A stretch of 64,000 nt of DNA from Mycolicibacterium gilvum (GCF_900454025.1 NZ_UGQM01000001.1:124001-188000), one strand, 5' to 3'; shown: positions 52,888 to 62,516, counted from the stretch's first letter. Notes: generated by a model not told the origin, from the letters alone. Made by a program: numbers and translations.

Positions 52888-53601
52888 ATGCTCGAACGGC
52901 CTGTTGTCGGTGCTCTCCACAGCAGTCTGGTGACCGCGTTGGGTACCGGCATCGTCTCTGGGAAGTACCCCGTGGGGTGCGTTCTGACTCTCGAGGCGGT
53001 CAGCGCCGAGCACGGAGTGTCCCGCAGTGTGGCGCGCGAGGCCGTCCGCGTGCTGGAGTCGATGGGCATGGTCGAATCGCGGCGCCGCGTCGGGATCACG
53101 GTCCTGCCCGCCGACCGGTGGAACCTCTTCGACCCCGTGGTGATCCGATGGCGCCTGGAGGTGGGCGACCGCACGGCACAATTGGTCTCCCTGTCGGAAC
53201 TGCGCATGGGTTTCGAACCGGCCGCCGCGGCGCTGGCGGCTCGACGTGCCAGCCCGCACCAGTGCCGGGTGATGGCGACCGCGGTGTCGGACATGGTGAT
53301 GCACGGGCGAACAGGCGACCTCGATGCATATCTGTTGGCGGACAAGTTGTTTCACCAGACGATGCTGGAGGCCAGCGGCAACGAGATGTTCCGGGCGCTC
53401 AACGGGGTGGTCGCCGAGGTGCTGGCCGGCCGAACCCACCACGGCATGATGCCGGAGAAGCCGAACATGGCGGCGATCGCGCTGCACGACGAGGTCGCTC
53501 GTGCGATCAGGATGGGCGAGCAGGAACAGGCGCAGCGGGCGATGCGCGCCATCATCGACGAGTCGGCGACCGCCATAGTCGAGGATGCACCGGGGGAGTA
53601 G
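52888..53601 (+). CDS. GntR-family (FCD) regulator, probably of gluconate genes
   Basis: The 237-residue protein has a GntR winged helix (LHSSLVTALGTGIVSGKYPV, SVAREAVRVLESMGMVESRR) and an FCD ligand domain (LRMGFEPAAAALAARRASPH, DLDAYLLADKLFHQTMLEAS). FCD proteins sense small carboxylates. Being divergent from gntK and gntP, it is probably their gluconate- or 6-phosphogluconate-responsive repressor. It converges with the topoisomerase operon. The assignment of the sensed molecule is inference from position. Confidence 0.87.
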   Translation: MLERPVVGALHSSLVTALGTGIVSGKYPVGCVLTLEAVSAEHGVSRSVAREAVRVLESMGMVESRRRVGITVLPADRWNLFDPVVIRWRLEVGDRTAQLVSLSELRMGFEPAAAALAARRASPHQCRVMATAVSDMVMHGRTGDLDAYLLADKLFHQTMLEASGNEMFRALNGVVAEVLAGRTHHGMMPEKPNMAAIALHDEVARAIRMGEQEQAQRAMRAIIDESATAIVEDAPGE

Positions 53602-53625
53602 TCCCGACCGGGAGGGTTTCGCGGG

Positions 53626-55761
53626 TCAGCCGGCCGGCGTCACGTCCGCGCCGGAGCCTTTCGCGGCCGCCTTGGCGCGGATCTCGGCGCGCACCGGTTT
53701 CGTGCCGCGCACGAAGCCGTTCGGCGACACCGATGCCGACACCAGCGTCGTCTCCCCCTTCGCGAACGGGTGGAAGCCGACACCGGCACCGCCGCGGCCC
53801 TTCACCGGGATGTCGGCGACGTCGGTGACCTTCCAACCCTTTTCGGACACCGACAGGATCGCCTCGCCGTTACCGCAGGTGAGCGGCAAGGCCGCGATGA
53901 CAGAATCTTCCGGGTGGCCTGCCGCCAGTTTCACCCCCGCCACGCCGTTGCCGGCCGCGCCCTGGGGATTGACCGCCGCCGGATCGATGCGCAGGACACG
54001 GCCGCGCCGCGTGATCAGCGCCAGGTGTGAGCCCGGCGCGAGGACCCCGGACTGCAGCAGCCCGGTGATGTCCGGCGAGACGGGGATGTCGCGGATCTTG
54101 AACGGAAGTCCGCCGCCGGTGGTGAACTTGATCCGCCCGTCGGTCCACACCGCCCAGCCCAGGCCGGAGGACAGCAGTGTTCCGTGGCTGTCGGAGAACA
54201 CCCCGCGGTCGTCGAGGCGCCAGGCGGCGTTCACCTTCCGCTCCCGGGGCCCGTCCTCGGAGTTGTTCGCGGCCACCGGGGTGGCGTCGTAGTCCAGCAC
54301 GGTCCGCCGGTCGTACTCGGGCCCCTTGAACAGTTTCGCGGTCTCGACCAGCTCCTGGTCGATCACCTTGCGGCGCGCATCCGGGTTGGACACCAGCTCG
54401 GTGAGCGCGGCGAACTCCGCATCGAGCTTCTCCGCCTCGGCCTGCAGCTCGATGACATCGAGCTTGGTGAGGCGCCGAAGCTGAAGTGCCAGAACGTAAT
54501 CGGCCTGGACGGCATCGATCGCGAAACGCTCCTGCAAGCCCTGGCGGGCATCGTCGACAGTGTCGGAAGCCCGAATGATCGCGACGGCAGTATCAATGTC
54601 CAGGTGGATCGTCATCAGGCCCGCGACCAGGTGACGGCGCGCGGTGACCTTCTCCAGCCGGTACTCGCTGCGGTGCAGGACCACCGAATCCCGCAGGGAC
54701 AGGAACGCGGCGATCAACTCACGCACCGACCACCACCGAGGCACCCGGTTCTCGTCGAGAGCGACCAGGCTTGCGGCGAACGACGACTCCAGCGGAGTCA
54801 GGGCCAGGAGCTGGTCGCGGATCTGCTCGGCGCTGTGGCCGCGCTTGGCCGTGACCACGATGCGCAGTCCGTTGCGGCGGTCGGTGAGGTCGGACATGTC
54901 GGCCACGCCGGCCATCTCGCCGGACTCGACCAGGGCCCGGATCCTGTCCTGCACAGTGCCGCTCGCGACACCGGGTGGCAACTCGGTGATGATGCAGTTC
55001 TTGCCGTCGACCGAGACCGTGCCCCGGACGGTGAACAGACCGCGGCCGGTGGTGATGTACTCGCGCAGTCCGTCCGTACCGATCACCGACGCACCACACC
55101 CCCAGTCCGGTCCGGGAATGAGCTTGACCAACCGGTCGTCGGTCATGTTGGGCGTCTTGAGCAGTGCCCGGCACGCCGCCATCACCTCGCGAGGATTGTG
55201 CGCGGGCACCTTGGTCGCCCAGCCTTCGGCGATGCCGACCGCGCCGTTGCACAGCAGCACCGGCCACTGCGCCGGCAGCACCGTCGGTTCGGTCCACTCA
55301 CCGTCGAACGTCGCGACCATCGGCACCGCATGGCTGTCGAGTTCGGCGGTCAGCGCCGCGCCCGGTGCGGACAACCGCATCTCGGTGTAGCGGTCCGCGG
55401 CGGGGATGTCACCCTGGATACGGGGGAAAGCGCCTTGTCCGTCAATGACTTTCACGCGCTGGAAGTCAGCGGCCATCAGCGCCGCGGCACCGTACATCGA
55501 GGCGCCGCCGTGCGGATGCAGGTTGCCGGTCACCGCCGAGCAGATCTTCGAGGACTTCTGGGGCTTGTTCCCGGGCAGCAGCCTCGACTCGTGCATCTGG
55601 TAGAGCAGCCGCCGCTGACCGGGCTTGAGCCCGTCGAACGCCGACGGGATGGCGCGGTCGCTGACGCTGTAGAGCGCGAAGGTCAGCTGATAGTGGTTCC
55701 AGTACTCGTCGGCGCTCTGGTCGAGCACCAGTTCAGGGTTCTGCTCGATGGTCGCGGTCAC
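53626..55761 (-). CDS. type II topoisomerase GyrA-like subunit (TopoM type)
   Basis: The 711-residue protein is a GyrA/ParC homologue. SDRAIPSAFDGLKPGQRRLL is at residues ~34-53, QKSSKICSAVTGNLHPHGGA at 68-87 and the catalytic Tyr125 in ADRYTE, where gyrase usually reads AARYTE. It is shorter than GyrA, has a reduced C-terminal beta-pinwheel and lacks a clear GyrA box. M. smegmatis encodes an unusual pair, TopoM, beside the normal gyrase and reported to introduce positive supercoils; this pair resembles it. The GyrB-like gene is 19 bp upstream in the same operon. Confidence 0.88.
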   Translation of the reverse strand: MTATIEQNPELVLDQSADEYWNHYQLTFALYSVSDRAIPSAFDGLKPGQRRLLYQMHESRLLPGNKPQKSSKICSAVTGNLHPHGGASMYGAAALMAADFQRVKVIDGQGAFPRIQGDIPAADRYTEMRLSAPGAALTAELDSHAVPMVATFDGEWTEPTVLPAQWPVLLCNGAVGIAEGWATKVPAHNPREVMAACRALLKTPNMTDDRLVKLIPGPDWGCGASVIGTDGLREYITTGRGLFTVRGTVSVDGKNCIITELPPGVASGTVQDRIRALVESGEMAGVADMSDLTDRRNGLRIVVTAKRGHSAEQIRDQLLALTPLESSFAASLVALDENRVPRWWSVRELIAAFLSLRDSVVLHRSEYRLEKVTARRHLVAGLMTIHLDIDTAVAIIRASDTVDDARQGLQERFAIDAVQADYVLALQLRRLTKLDVIELQAEAEKLDAEFAALTELVSNPDARRKVIDQELVETAKLFKGPEYDRRTVLDYDATPVAANNSEDGPRERKVNAAWRLDDRGVFSDSHGTLLSSGLGWAVWTDGRIKFTTGGGLPFKIRDIPVSPDITGLLQSGVLAPGSHLALITRRGRVLRIDPAAVNPQGAAGNGVAGVKLAAGHPEDSVIAALPLTCGNGEAILSVSEKGWKVTDVADIPVKGRGGAGVGFHPFAKGETTLVSASVSPNGFVRGTKPVRAEIRAKAAAKGSGADVTPAG

Positions 55762-55780
55762 GTCTGTTGTCTCCTGCGTA

Positions 55781-57814
55781 CTACGTCAAGTCGAGGGAAG
55801 CGGTGTCGACACGGGCGGCGATCTCGGCCATCCACGTGCGCCGGCCCTCGGGTGGTCCGCCGAAAAGCGTGTGGTGCAGCTTCTTCTCGGCATCGTCGGG
55901 ATGCAGACGAATCACTGTGCGCCGCTGGGGATCCAACACCGTGTTCCAGAAGTCGTCGGCGTCCATCTCGCCGAGGCCCTTGTTGCGCTGCACCTCGACC
56001 TTGCGCTTGGACGTCTCCTTGAGCCGGGCCACGGCCGCGTCGCGCTCGGATTCGTCCTGGCAATAGATGCGCTCGTCACCGGCCTTCACGACGAACAACG
56101 GCGGCAGGGTCACGTAGACCATCCCGGCCTCGACCAGCGGACGGTAGAAGTCGAGGAACATCGAGATCAGGCTCGAGTTGATGTTTCCGCCGTCGGGGTC
56201 GGCGTCGGAGGCGAACAGGATGCGGTCGTAGCGGCACAATTCCGGATCGCAGTTGTCCCGCACACCGCAGCCCAGGATGCGCTCGATCGAATCGAACTCG
56301 TCCTTGGCGCGGGCCTTGCTCAGCGCGAACCCGTAGACGTTGGGCGGCTTGCCCTTGAGCGGGAACGCGGCCTGGAAGGTCGCATCGCGCGCCGCCTTGA
56401 TCGTCCCGAGCGCCGAGTCGCCCTCGCACAGGAACAGTTCAGCACCCGAGCCTCGCCCGGTTTCCCTGCTGGGCAACAGCTTCGGCGGCAGCGACAGGTT
56501 CGTGCCCAGGCCTTTGGCCTTCGACGCCGCTCGTGAACGTGCCTTGGCGCCTTCGGCGCTGCGCCGTGCGCGCGCCGACTCGAGGGCGAGCTTCGTCCAG
56601 AGCGACACGGTGTCGCTGTTGGCCGGGTTCGCGGCCCACACGGTGACGCTGCGCGCGACGTCCGGTGCCATCGCGATGTTCAGCGAGCGGGACGACACCG
56701 CGGTCTTGGCCTGCGAGTCCCACGCCACGTCGGGGGCGCGGGTGTCGACGGCCAGCGCGGTGACGGCGGCGAAGTCCTGCGGCTCCGGGCCCTCTTCGCC
56801 CTTGGCCAGGCCCAGGTCGCGGATGCGGGAGGCGCGGTCGGCCAGCGCCTCGGAGAGGCCTTTGACCGCGGCGGTCAGATGCGATCCGCCACCGGGCGTG
56901 CGGACGGTGTTGCAGAACGCGGCCACCGTCGCCGGTTCGGCGGGACCGGCGGTCAGCGACCAGCGGAACGGCGTCGGCCCGCGTCCGGTGGTGTACTCGC
57001 CGCGGCCTTCGACGACGGCGCGCACGCCGGGGGCCGGGGTGCCGGCGGCGGTGCACATCAGGTCGAGCAGCGTGTCGGTGCCCCATGGGCCCTTGAACGG
57101 CTCGAGCAGCGCCGGCGGTATCTCCTCGCCGGGCCAGCCCTCGTCGACGACGAAGAGCTGGACACCCGGGGACATCCGTGCGGCGGCGTGGGCGCGCAGC
57201 AACACCTCGCAGACGTCCACCGTGGAATCCGGCACGACGGCCGGGTCGAACAGGATGCGCACCGTGGTGCCGTGCGCGTCGGGCTTGCGGTTGCCGACGC
57301 CGCGCAGCTTCTGCGTGTCGGAGCGGGTGAACGGTGCGTCGGGGTCGAACTCCTTGCCCTCGAACACGCCCGGGTAGCCGCGACCGAAGCTCTGCAGATA
57401 GGTCTTGCCCCCGCGGCGCACCGTCACATCGGTGCGCGCGGAGATGAATACCGCTGCTGCGGCGCCGATTCCGTTGAGGCCGGCCCCGGTGCTGGTGGCG
57501 TCGGTGTGGGCGGAGAACTTGCCGCCCGCGCGGGCGGTGCCCAGCGTCTTGACGATGCCGTTCTTGCCCGTCGTCGGATCGGTGTCGACGGGCAGGCCGC
57601 GGCCGTCGTCGGCGACGCTCACCGAACCATCGGCGTGCAGCGTGATCGTGACGACCGATCCGCCGTGGTCGGGGTCGGCGACCTCCTCGACCGCGTTGTC
57701 GATCAGCTCGCGCAGCGCGGTGTTCAGCACGTCCAGACCGAGGTTGACCGCCGGCCGCAGGCGGGTGTGCTGGACATCGTCGAGCTCGGTGATGTCAGCG
57801 GCGGTGTAACTCAC
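55781..57814 (-). CDS. type II topoisomerase GyrB-like subunit (TopoM type)
   Basis: The 677-residue protein has a GHKL ATPase domain (ALRELIDNAVEEVADPDHGG and VADDGRGLPVDTDP, residues ~34-86; TSTGAGLNGIGAAAAVFISA), a transducer region, and a TOPRIM domain (LFLCEGDSALGTIKAARDAT and FASDADPDGGNINSSLISMF, residues ~450-550). The metal motif reads DADPDG where gyrase has DADVDG. The C-terminus is short as in ParE-type subunits. It is the first gene of the two-gene operon; GTG 57814 is the start. It hydrolyses ATP to drive strand passage by its partner. Confidence 0.88.
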   Translation of the reverse strand: MSYTAADITELDDVQHTRLRPAVNLGLDVLNTALRELIDNAVEEVADPDHGGSVVTITLHADGSVSVADDGRGLPVDTDPTTGKNGIVKTLGTARAGGKFSAHTDATSTGAGLNGIGAAAAVFISARTDVTVRRGGKTYLQSFGRGYPGVFEGKEFDPDAPFTRSDTQKLRGVGNRKPDAHGTTVRILFDPAVVPDSTVDVCEVLLRAHAAARMSPGVQLFVVDEGWPGEEIPPALLEPFKGPWGTDTLLDLMCTAAGTPAPGVRAVVEGRGEYTTGRGPTPFRWSLTAGPAEPATVAAFCNTVRTPGGGSHLTAAVKGLSEALADRASRIRDLGLAKGEEGPEPQDFAAVTALAVDTRAPDVAWDSQAKTAVSSRSLNIAMAPDVARSVTVWAANPANSDTVSLWTKLALESARARRSAEGAKARSRAASKAKGLGTNLSLPPKLLPSRETGRGSGAELFLCEGDSALGTIKAARDATFQAAFPLKGKPPNVYGFALSKARAKDEFDSIERILGCGVRDNCDPELCRYDRILFASDADPDGGNINSSLISMFLDFYRPLVEAGMVYVTLPPLFVVKAGDERIYCQDESERDAAVARLKETSKRKVEVQRNKGLGEMDADDFWNTVLDPQRRTVIRLHPDDAEKKLHHTLFGGPPEGRRTWMAEIAARVDTASLDLT

Positions 57815-57908
57815 GTCTCAGAATTCTTTCGATCAGCAGTGGGGCTTTCGGGGGAATGGTAGTGGTCCGAGGCGACAATCCCGCACATCCGCACGTGACG
57901 AAGATCGC

Positions 57909-59324
57909 CTAGCTTCCGTAGAGGTGCAGCGCCCTGGCTGCTTCGGTGGCCACGGCACCGCTCAACGGCGTGATCGGGGGACCGCCACGCTGGTGGATCA
58001 CATTTCCCAGGATGACGACGTAGGTGTCCGACTCCGGATCCAGCCACACCGACACACCGGTGAAGCCCGTGTGACCGAAGCTGCCGACCGGGAACACCGA
58101 CCCGCGGGGCCCGGAGTGCGCGGTGTCGATGTCCCAGCCGAAGCCGCGCAGGTCCCGGCCCGGCGCGGGTTGCTGCGGTGTCGTCATCATCCGGGCGCCG
58201 GCCTGCGAGAGCGGAAACGGACTGGGACGGCCGGCGACGCGATCGAGCAGGGCCTGGGCGAACCGGCCCATGTCGTGGACCGTGGTGAACACGCCGGCAC
58301 TTCCGGCCACCCCGCCCATCCGGCGGGCAGTGGGGTCGTGCACGGTCCCGCGGAGCGGGTATCCGTAGTCGGGATTGAGGCCCGGGGTGTCCTCGTCGAG
58401 AGCCGTCGGGGCGATGCGCTCGAGCAGGTCGATGTTCCACGTCCCGTCCGGGCAGTTGTCGACCGCCTGCCCGTGCGGGTCCGCGGCGATCGCTGTCCCC
58501 CGAACACGGTGCGGACCACAGACTTTGGTGACCGGCAGATAGCGTGTTTCCGACATCTTCAGTGGCGCAAAGACATTGCGATCAACATAGGAGTCCTCGG
58601 GTTCGCCGGTGATCTTCTCCACCAGAGCGCCGAGGATGATGAAGTTGATGTCCGAGTAGTGGAAACCCTCGCCGGGGTCCGAGACCACCCACGCACCCAG
58701 GGCCCGCCGCACCCCGTCGGCTTTGTCGGGTCCGGCCAGTCCCCACGGGCCGTCCAGGCTCAGATCACCCGCGATTCCCGAGGTGTGGGTCAGCAGCATG
58801 CGCACCGTGACCGCGGCGCGACGCGGATCGCCGGCCGGGTTGAACCCGGGCAGATACGTCTGCACCGGTTCGTCGATGCGGACCCTGCCCTGCTCGTGCA
58901 GCTGCATGACGGCGGTGGCCGTCGCGAGGCTCTTGGTCAGGGACGCGATGTCGAAGACGGTGTCCTCGGTCATCGGCTCGGCGGGGGCCGGCGCGCCGTC
59001 CAGACCCGGTTCGCTCTCGAGCTTCCGGACGCCGAATGCGCGCCGGAACACGACCTTTCCGGCATGCCCGACCTGCACCACCGCCCCCGGCAGCCGTCGT
59101 GCGGCGATCGCGTCCTCCACGAGTCGGGCGACCGCGGAGAAATCGCCGGTGGGAGTCACCTCGGGAACCGGGGGCGGCGGTGACGGGAGCACCCGGGTCG
59201 GGGTGGCCGGTGGGCGGACTGCCGATGTACCGGGTGGCTCAGGTCGATCCCCGCACGCCCCGAGAGCCAGCACGACGGCGCCGGCGGCGCCGAGCCGGCG
59301 GAGTCGCGTCGATGACCGCGTCAT
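57909..59324 (-). CDS. serine beta-lactamase/class C-like lipoprotein
   Basis: The 471-residue protein has a lipobox LGAC (Cys near residue 24) and a proline-rich linker. The serine-hydrolase domain follows, with the active-site tetrad Ser128-Leu-Thr-Lys131 in IASLTKSLATA and Tyr in HYSDINFIILG. A C-terminal GHTGFTGVSVWLDP suggests the third motif. Such enzymes hydrolyse D-amino peptides or esters at the cell surface. ATG 59324 gives the proper signal; an ATG at 59360 is in frame. In M. tuberculosis similar proteins are called LpqF/LpqK-like, but I cannot assign one. Confidence 0.82.
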   Translation of the reverse strand: MTRSSTRLRRLGAAGAVVLALGACGDRPEPPGTSAVRPPATPTRVLPSPPPPVPEVTPTGDFSAVARLVEDAIAARRLPGAVVQVGHAGKVVFRRAFGVRKLESEPGLDGAPAPAEPMTEDTVFDIASLTKSLATATAVMQLHEQGRVRIDEPVQTYLPGFNPAGDPRRAAVTVRMLLTHTSGIAGDLSLDGPWGLAGPDKADGVRRALGAWVVSDPGEGFHYSDINFIILGALVEKITGEPEDSYVDRNVFAPLKMSETRYLPVTKVCGPHRVRGTAIAADPHGQAVDNCPDGTWNIDLLERIAPTALDEDTPGLNPDYGYPLRGTVHDPTARRMGGVAGSAGVFTTVHDMGRFAQALLDRVAGRPSPFPLSQAGARMMTTPQQPAPGRDLRGFGWDIDTAHSGPRGSVFPVGSFGHTGFTGVSVWLDPESDTYVVILGNVIHQRGGPPITPLSGAVATEAARALHLYGS

Positions 59325-59372
59325 CCGACCGACGGTAGCCGTGCCCGGCGTCGACGACACCGGATCCGAGGG

Positions 59373-60041
59373 TCAGGCCGTACGAGCGCTCCACTCCGCT
59401 GTCCGTTCCGGAGCCGCCTCGGCGAGCGCGGCGCGGGTCTTCCCGACGCCGAAGTCTTTGCCGTACACCGGTGTTCCGGGCTGCTGGCGCCAGGATTCGG
59501 AGACCGGGCCGGCGTTCACGGGGTCGAATCCGAGTTGGTCGACGACGATGTGGACCAGTTCGCGGTTCGGTCCGTCCTCGCCGGCGACCGGCAGTGCGAT
59601 GCGTCCCGGTGATCCGGTGGAGGTGCCTCGCTCGAGCAGGTGCTTCCAGAAGATCCCGTTGAAGACCTTGTACACCGGCGCGCCGATCTGCTCGGCGACC
59701 CAGGCGCTTTCGGGTTGTCCGTCCTCGATGGCCGCGATCTCGCCGTCACGCTGCTGCGGGTAGTAGTTGTTGGTCTCGATCACCGGTGCACCCGGTTTCC
59801 GCGCATCGACGATGCCGTCGGCGAGGTCGGGAACGTTCTTCTGCGGGATGCTGACGATGACCAGGTCGGCGTCGGCGGCGGCGTCCTTGGCCCACACGGC
59901 CGTCGCGCCGGTCTCCCTTTCCAGGTCCGCCAGGGTCTCAGGGGAACGGGAGTTCGCCACGTTCACCTCGTGGCCCAGTTCCCGTAGCCGGCGTGTCAGT
60001 GTCCCGCCGATGTGGCCCGCACCGATGATCCCGATCTTCAT
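59373..60041 (-). CDS. NADP-binding F420-dependent reductase-like (FNO-like) protein
   Basis: The 222-residue protein has a Rossmann start MKIGIIGAGHIGGTLTRRL, an NADP-compatible NSRSP loop after the second strand, and DADLVIVSIPQKNVPDLADG. The region VETNNYY-like (VIETNNYYPQQRDGEIAAIE) and VYKVFNGIFWKHLLERG correspond to the F420-reducing family. FNO enzymes move hydride between NADPH and coenzyme F420, which mycobacteria use widely. ATG 60041 gives the family N-terminus. Several F420-like family members are really other oxidoreductases, so the cofactor is not certain. Confidence 0.75.
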   Translation of the reverse strand: MKIGIIGAGHIGGTLTRRLRELGHEVNVANSRSPETLADLERETGATAVWAKDAAADADLVIVSIPQKNVPDLADGIVDARKPGAPVIETNNYYPQQRDGEIAAIEDGQPESAWVAEQIGAPVYKVFNGIFWKHLLERGTSTGSPGRIALPVAGEDGPNRELVHIVVDQLGFDPVNAGPVSESWRQQPGTPVYGKDFGVGKTRAALAEAAPERTAEWSARTA

Positions 60042-60113
60042 GCTTCCTCCGTATGTGTTGCCTGGGCGGGGCAACACCGGGCGTGGGGAGGCTATTCCGC
60101 TCGCCGGAAACCG

Positions 60114-62495
60114 TCAGGGACTGTCGAGTACCGTCACCAACCCGCGGTCGCCGTCCACGCGCACGCGGTCACCGGTGCGCAGCACCTGCGTGCCCACCAG
60201 AGTGTTGACCACGCAGGGCAATCCGTACTCGCGTGCCACCACGGCGCCGTGCGACACCGAGCTGCCGATGTCGGTGACCAGGGCGGCGATCACCGCGAAG
60301 TACGGTGTCCAGCCGACATCGGTGACCGGAGCGACCAGGATCTCGCCGGGCTGCAGATCGCGCGCCTCGACGACCGAACGTGCCACGCGGACAACACCTT
60401 CCACCGTGCCGTGACCGGCCGGCCGTCCCGCGACCACACCGTCGCCGGAGACGGCTGCGCGCACGATCGGCGTCGGCCGCCCGACCGACACGTCGCCGAA
60501 CTCGAGCGCGGCCTGGAACGGGAGGGCCTCGCGACGCTGCCGGGCGCGGTGCACCAGCTCGGTGACGTCGTCGCCGGACACCACAAGGGGCAGTTCGCGG
60601 CGGTCGAAGAAGAACACCAGGTCCGCGTCCGGCAGACGCCCGGCCTCGTGCAAGACCTCACCGAGGTGGCGGTAGCCGCGCTTGAGCAGATGCGCCATCA
60701 ATGCCATCCGCGACTTGGTCTCCTCCCGGCCGCGGGCGCCCGCCTGCGCCAGGCGGGCCAGCACCCGCAGGGTCCGCGACTGTGCCGGATCCGAGGGCGC
60801 GGTGGCGGCGGGGTTCTCCGGTGCCGCCCCGCGCAGCATGACCTGCATCATCGCGCCGAGACCGTCCGGATCATCCGCCCAGGACGGATCCCGCATGCAC
60901 AGTTCGCGGTAGCCGCGGTGCCCGTGCCGGTCCAGGAACGTGCGGAGGGCGGCCCCGCTCGGCGTCTCCGCCGCCCGCAGCCGGGTGACGGCCTCGCCCG
61001 CGGGGGCGGCAAGGAACCGGGCGGCGGCGTCCCCGTCGCGCCGCAGCATCGAGACCACCGCGGTGAGTTCCTCGACCATCAGGGCACTTTCGACGCCCGC
61101 CCCGGTCATCAGCCGGATGGCCTCCGCGCTGCCCGCGGTGTCGGACGCGCCACGCTTGGCGGCACGGCGCACGAGGTGGCTCTCCAGCACATTGGCCGCG
61201 ACCGCTGACCGCGACGACGACCGGACGTGGATCAGCGTGACCTCGCGGTAGATGTCGACGCCGGCCTCGAGGTGGCGCAGTACGACGGCAGGGTCGCGGC
61301 TGGTGATCGGCGGAAACGCGGCGATGGTCTGCGGCAGGCGGCGGATCGCGGGAGCCGAGCTGAGCGCGAAGGTGCTGAGCCGGACAGTGTTGATCAGCTT
61401 GCGCACGAACGGTTTCGGCGGTCCGGGCTCCAGTTCGTCGATCACGCGGCCGCATACCGACAGCGAGAACTGCTCCAGGGAGTTGCCGAGGATGCCGGAG
61501 CTCAGCGCCGTGCCCTCAGTCATGTTCAGGAACATGTGGCCGAAGAAATAGCCGACCTGGCGCGCGCGGTCCTCGTAGCGCTCCTGGACCCCGCCGGCGA
61601 CCTGGACCATCTGCATCGCGTAATCGATGGCGTGCCCACTGACCGATGCGGTCAACGGGCAGAACGCCCCCGGCATCATCTCGCCGATGTTGCAGCGGGT
61701 GTACACATGGGTGGGTCCGGTGACCGGGGTGTCCATCTCGTTGGGGTCACCGGGCAACGTGGTGATCGGGCGCGCCTGCAGCCACCACAGCAGCCCGTCG
61801 CGGTCGATCGCCCATTCGAGGTCCAGCGGGCGGCCCCAGTGCGCGGCGGCCAGCAGTGCCCCGGTGCGGATCCGGTCGATCTCGTCGTCGGCCAACGCGG
61901 GCTGTGACGAAGCTTCCGTGGTGACGGTGTCCCCCGCGTGGGTCAGCACGAAGTGGTCCGACGCGGTGGACCCGTCGACCAGGCTCTCCCCGAGCCCGCG
62001 CACCGCGTCGATCACCAGCAGGTCCCGCCGTCCCGAGGTCGGGTCGGCGGTGAAGACCACGCCCGCGGCGCGGGCGTCGACCATCTGCTGGACCACCAGG
62101 TGCATCCTGGCGGCTGCACCGCCGTCCTGGTAGGCCGCTGCGCGCTCGGAACCGGCTGAGCGGACACACTTCTCGACGGCCGCGGTCAGCTCGTCGACAG
62201 AACCGACACCCAGCACCGTGTCGTACTGGCCGGCGAACGAGTGCTCGGCGCCGTCTTCTCCTGCGGCCGACGAGCGTACCGCGACCGGGGTCTGACCGGC
62301 GGCGCGCATACGCGAAAACCGTTCTGTCACCGCGTCACCGAGCGAGGTGCCGGAGGCGTCAGCGATCACGAACCCCGGAGGAACCGGCAACCCGAGTCGC
62401 GTCAGCTCGGCGAGTCCCAGCGCCTTGCCGCCGAAGCTGTCGTCGAGGACGTCGGCGAGATCGACGATCCGTGAACTTGCGTCAAACACCGGCAT
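60114..62495 (-). CDS. PEP-utilising phosphotransferase (PPDK/rifampicin phosphotransferase-like)
   Basis: The 793-residue protein has an N-terminal ATP-grasp domain (GGKALGLAELTRLGLPVPPG, VAVRSSAAGEDGAEHSFAGQ, VVFTADPTSGRRDLLVIDAV), a large middle region and a C-terminal phosphohistidine domain with His749 in IGSSVSHGAVVAREYG. This ATP-domain first, His-domain last order is that of rifampicin phosphotransferase and related PEP-synthase-like enzymes, about 800-860 residues long. The middle region binds the acceptor, which cannot be identified. ATG 62495 is 21 bp from the divergent TetR start. Resistance function is possible but unproved. Confidence 0.82.
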   Translation of the reverse strand: MPVFDASSRIVDLADVLDDSFGGKALGLAELTRLGLPVPPGFVIADASGTSLGDAVTERFSRMRAAGQTPVAVRSSAAGEDGAEHSFAGQYDTVLGVGSVDELTAAVEKCVRSAGSERAAAYQDGGAAARMHLVVQQMVDARAAGVVFTADPTSGRRDLLVIDAVRGLGESLVDGSTASDHFVLTHAGDTVTTEASSQPALADDEIDRIRTGALLAAAHWGRPLDLEWAIDRDGLLWWLQARPITTLPGDPNEMDTPVTGPTHVYTRCNIGEMMPGAFCPLTASVSGHAIDYAMQMVQVAGGVQERYEDRARQVGYFFGHMFLNMTEGTALSSGILGNSLEQFSLSVCGRVIDELEPGPPKPFVRKLINTVRLSTFALSSAPAIRRLPQTIAAFPPITSRDPAVVLRHLEAGVDIYREVTLIHVRSSSRSAVAANVLESHLVRRAAKRGASDTAGSAEAIRLMTGAGVESALMVEELTAVVSMLRRDGDAAARFLAAPAGEAVTRLRAAETPSGAALRTFLDRHGHRGYRELCMRDPSWADDPDGLGAMMQVMLRGAAPENPAATAPSDPAQSRTLRVLARLAQAGARGREETKSRMALMAHLLKRGYRHLGEVLHEAGRLPDADLVFFFDRRELPLVVSGDDVTELVHRARQRREALPFQAALEFGDVSVGRPTPIVRAAVSGDGVVAGRPAGHGTVEGVVRVARSVVEARDLQPGEILVAPVTDVGWTPYFAVIAALVTDIGSSVSHGAVVAREYGLPCVVNTLVGTQVLRTGDRVRVDGDRGLVTVLDSP

Positions 62496-62496
62496 A

Positions 62497-62514
62497 ACGT
62501 TACACCTGTCACGT
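62497..62514. promoter_or_regulatory. candidate TetR operator, ACGTTACA-CC-TGTCACGT
   Basis: An 18-bp inverted repeat with 7 of 8 matching positions per arm fills almost the whole 21-bp gap between the divergent phosphotransferase and TetR start codons. Binding here would block both genes. Confidence 0.65.
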
Positions 62515-62516
62515 AT

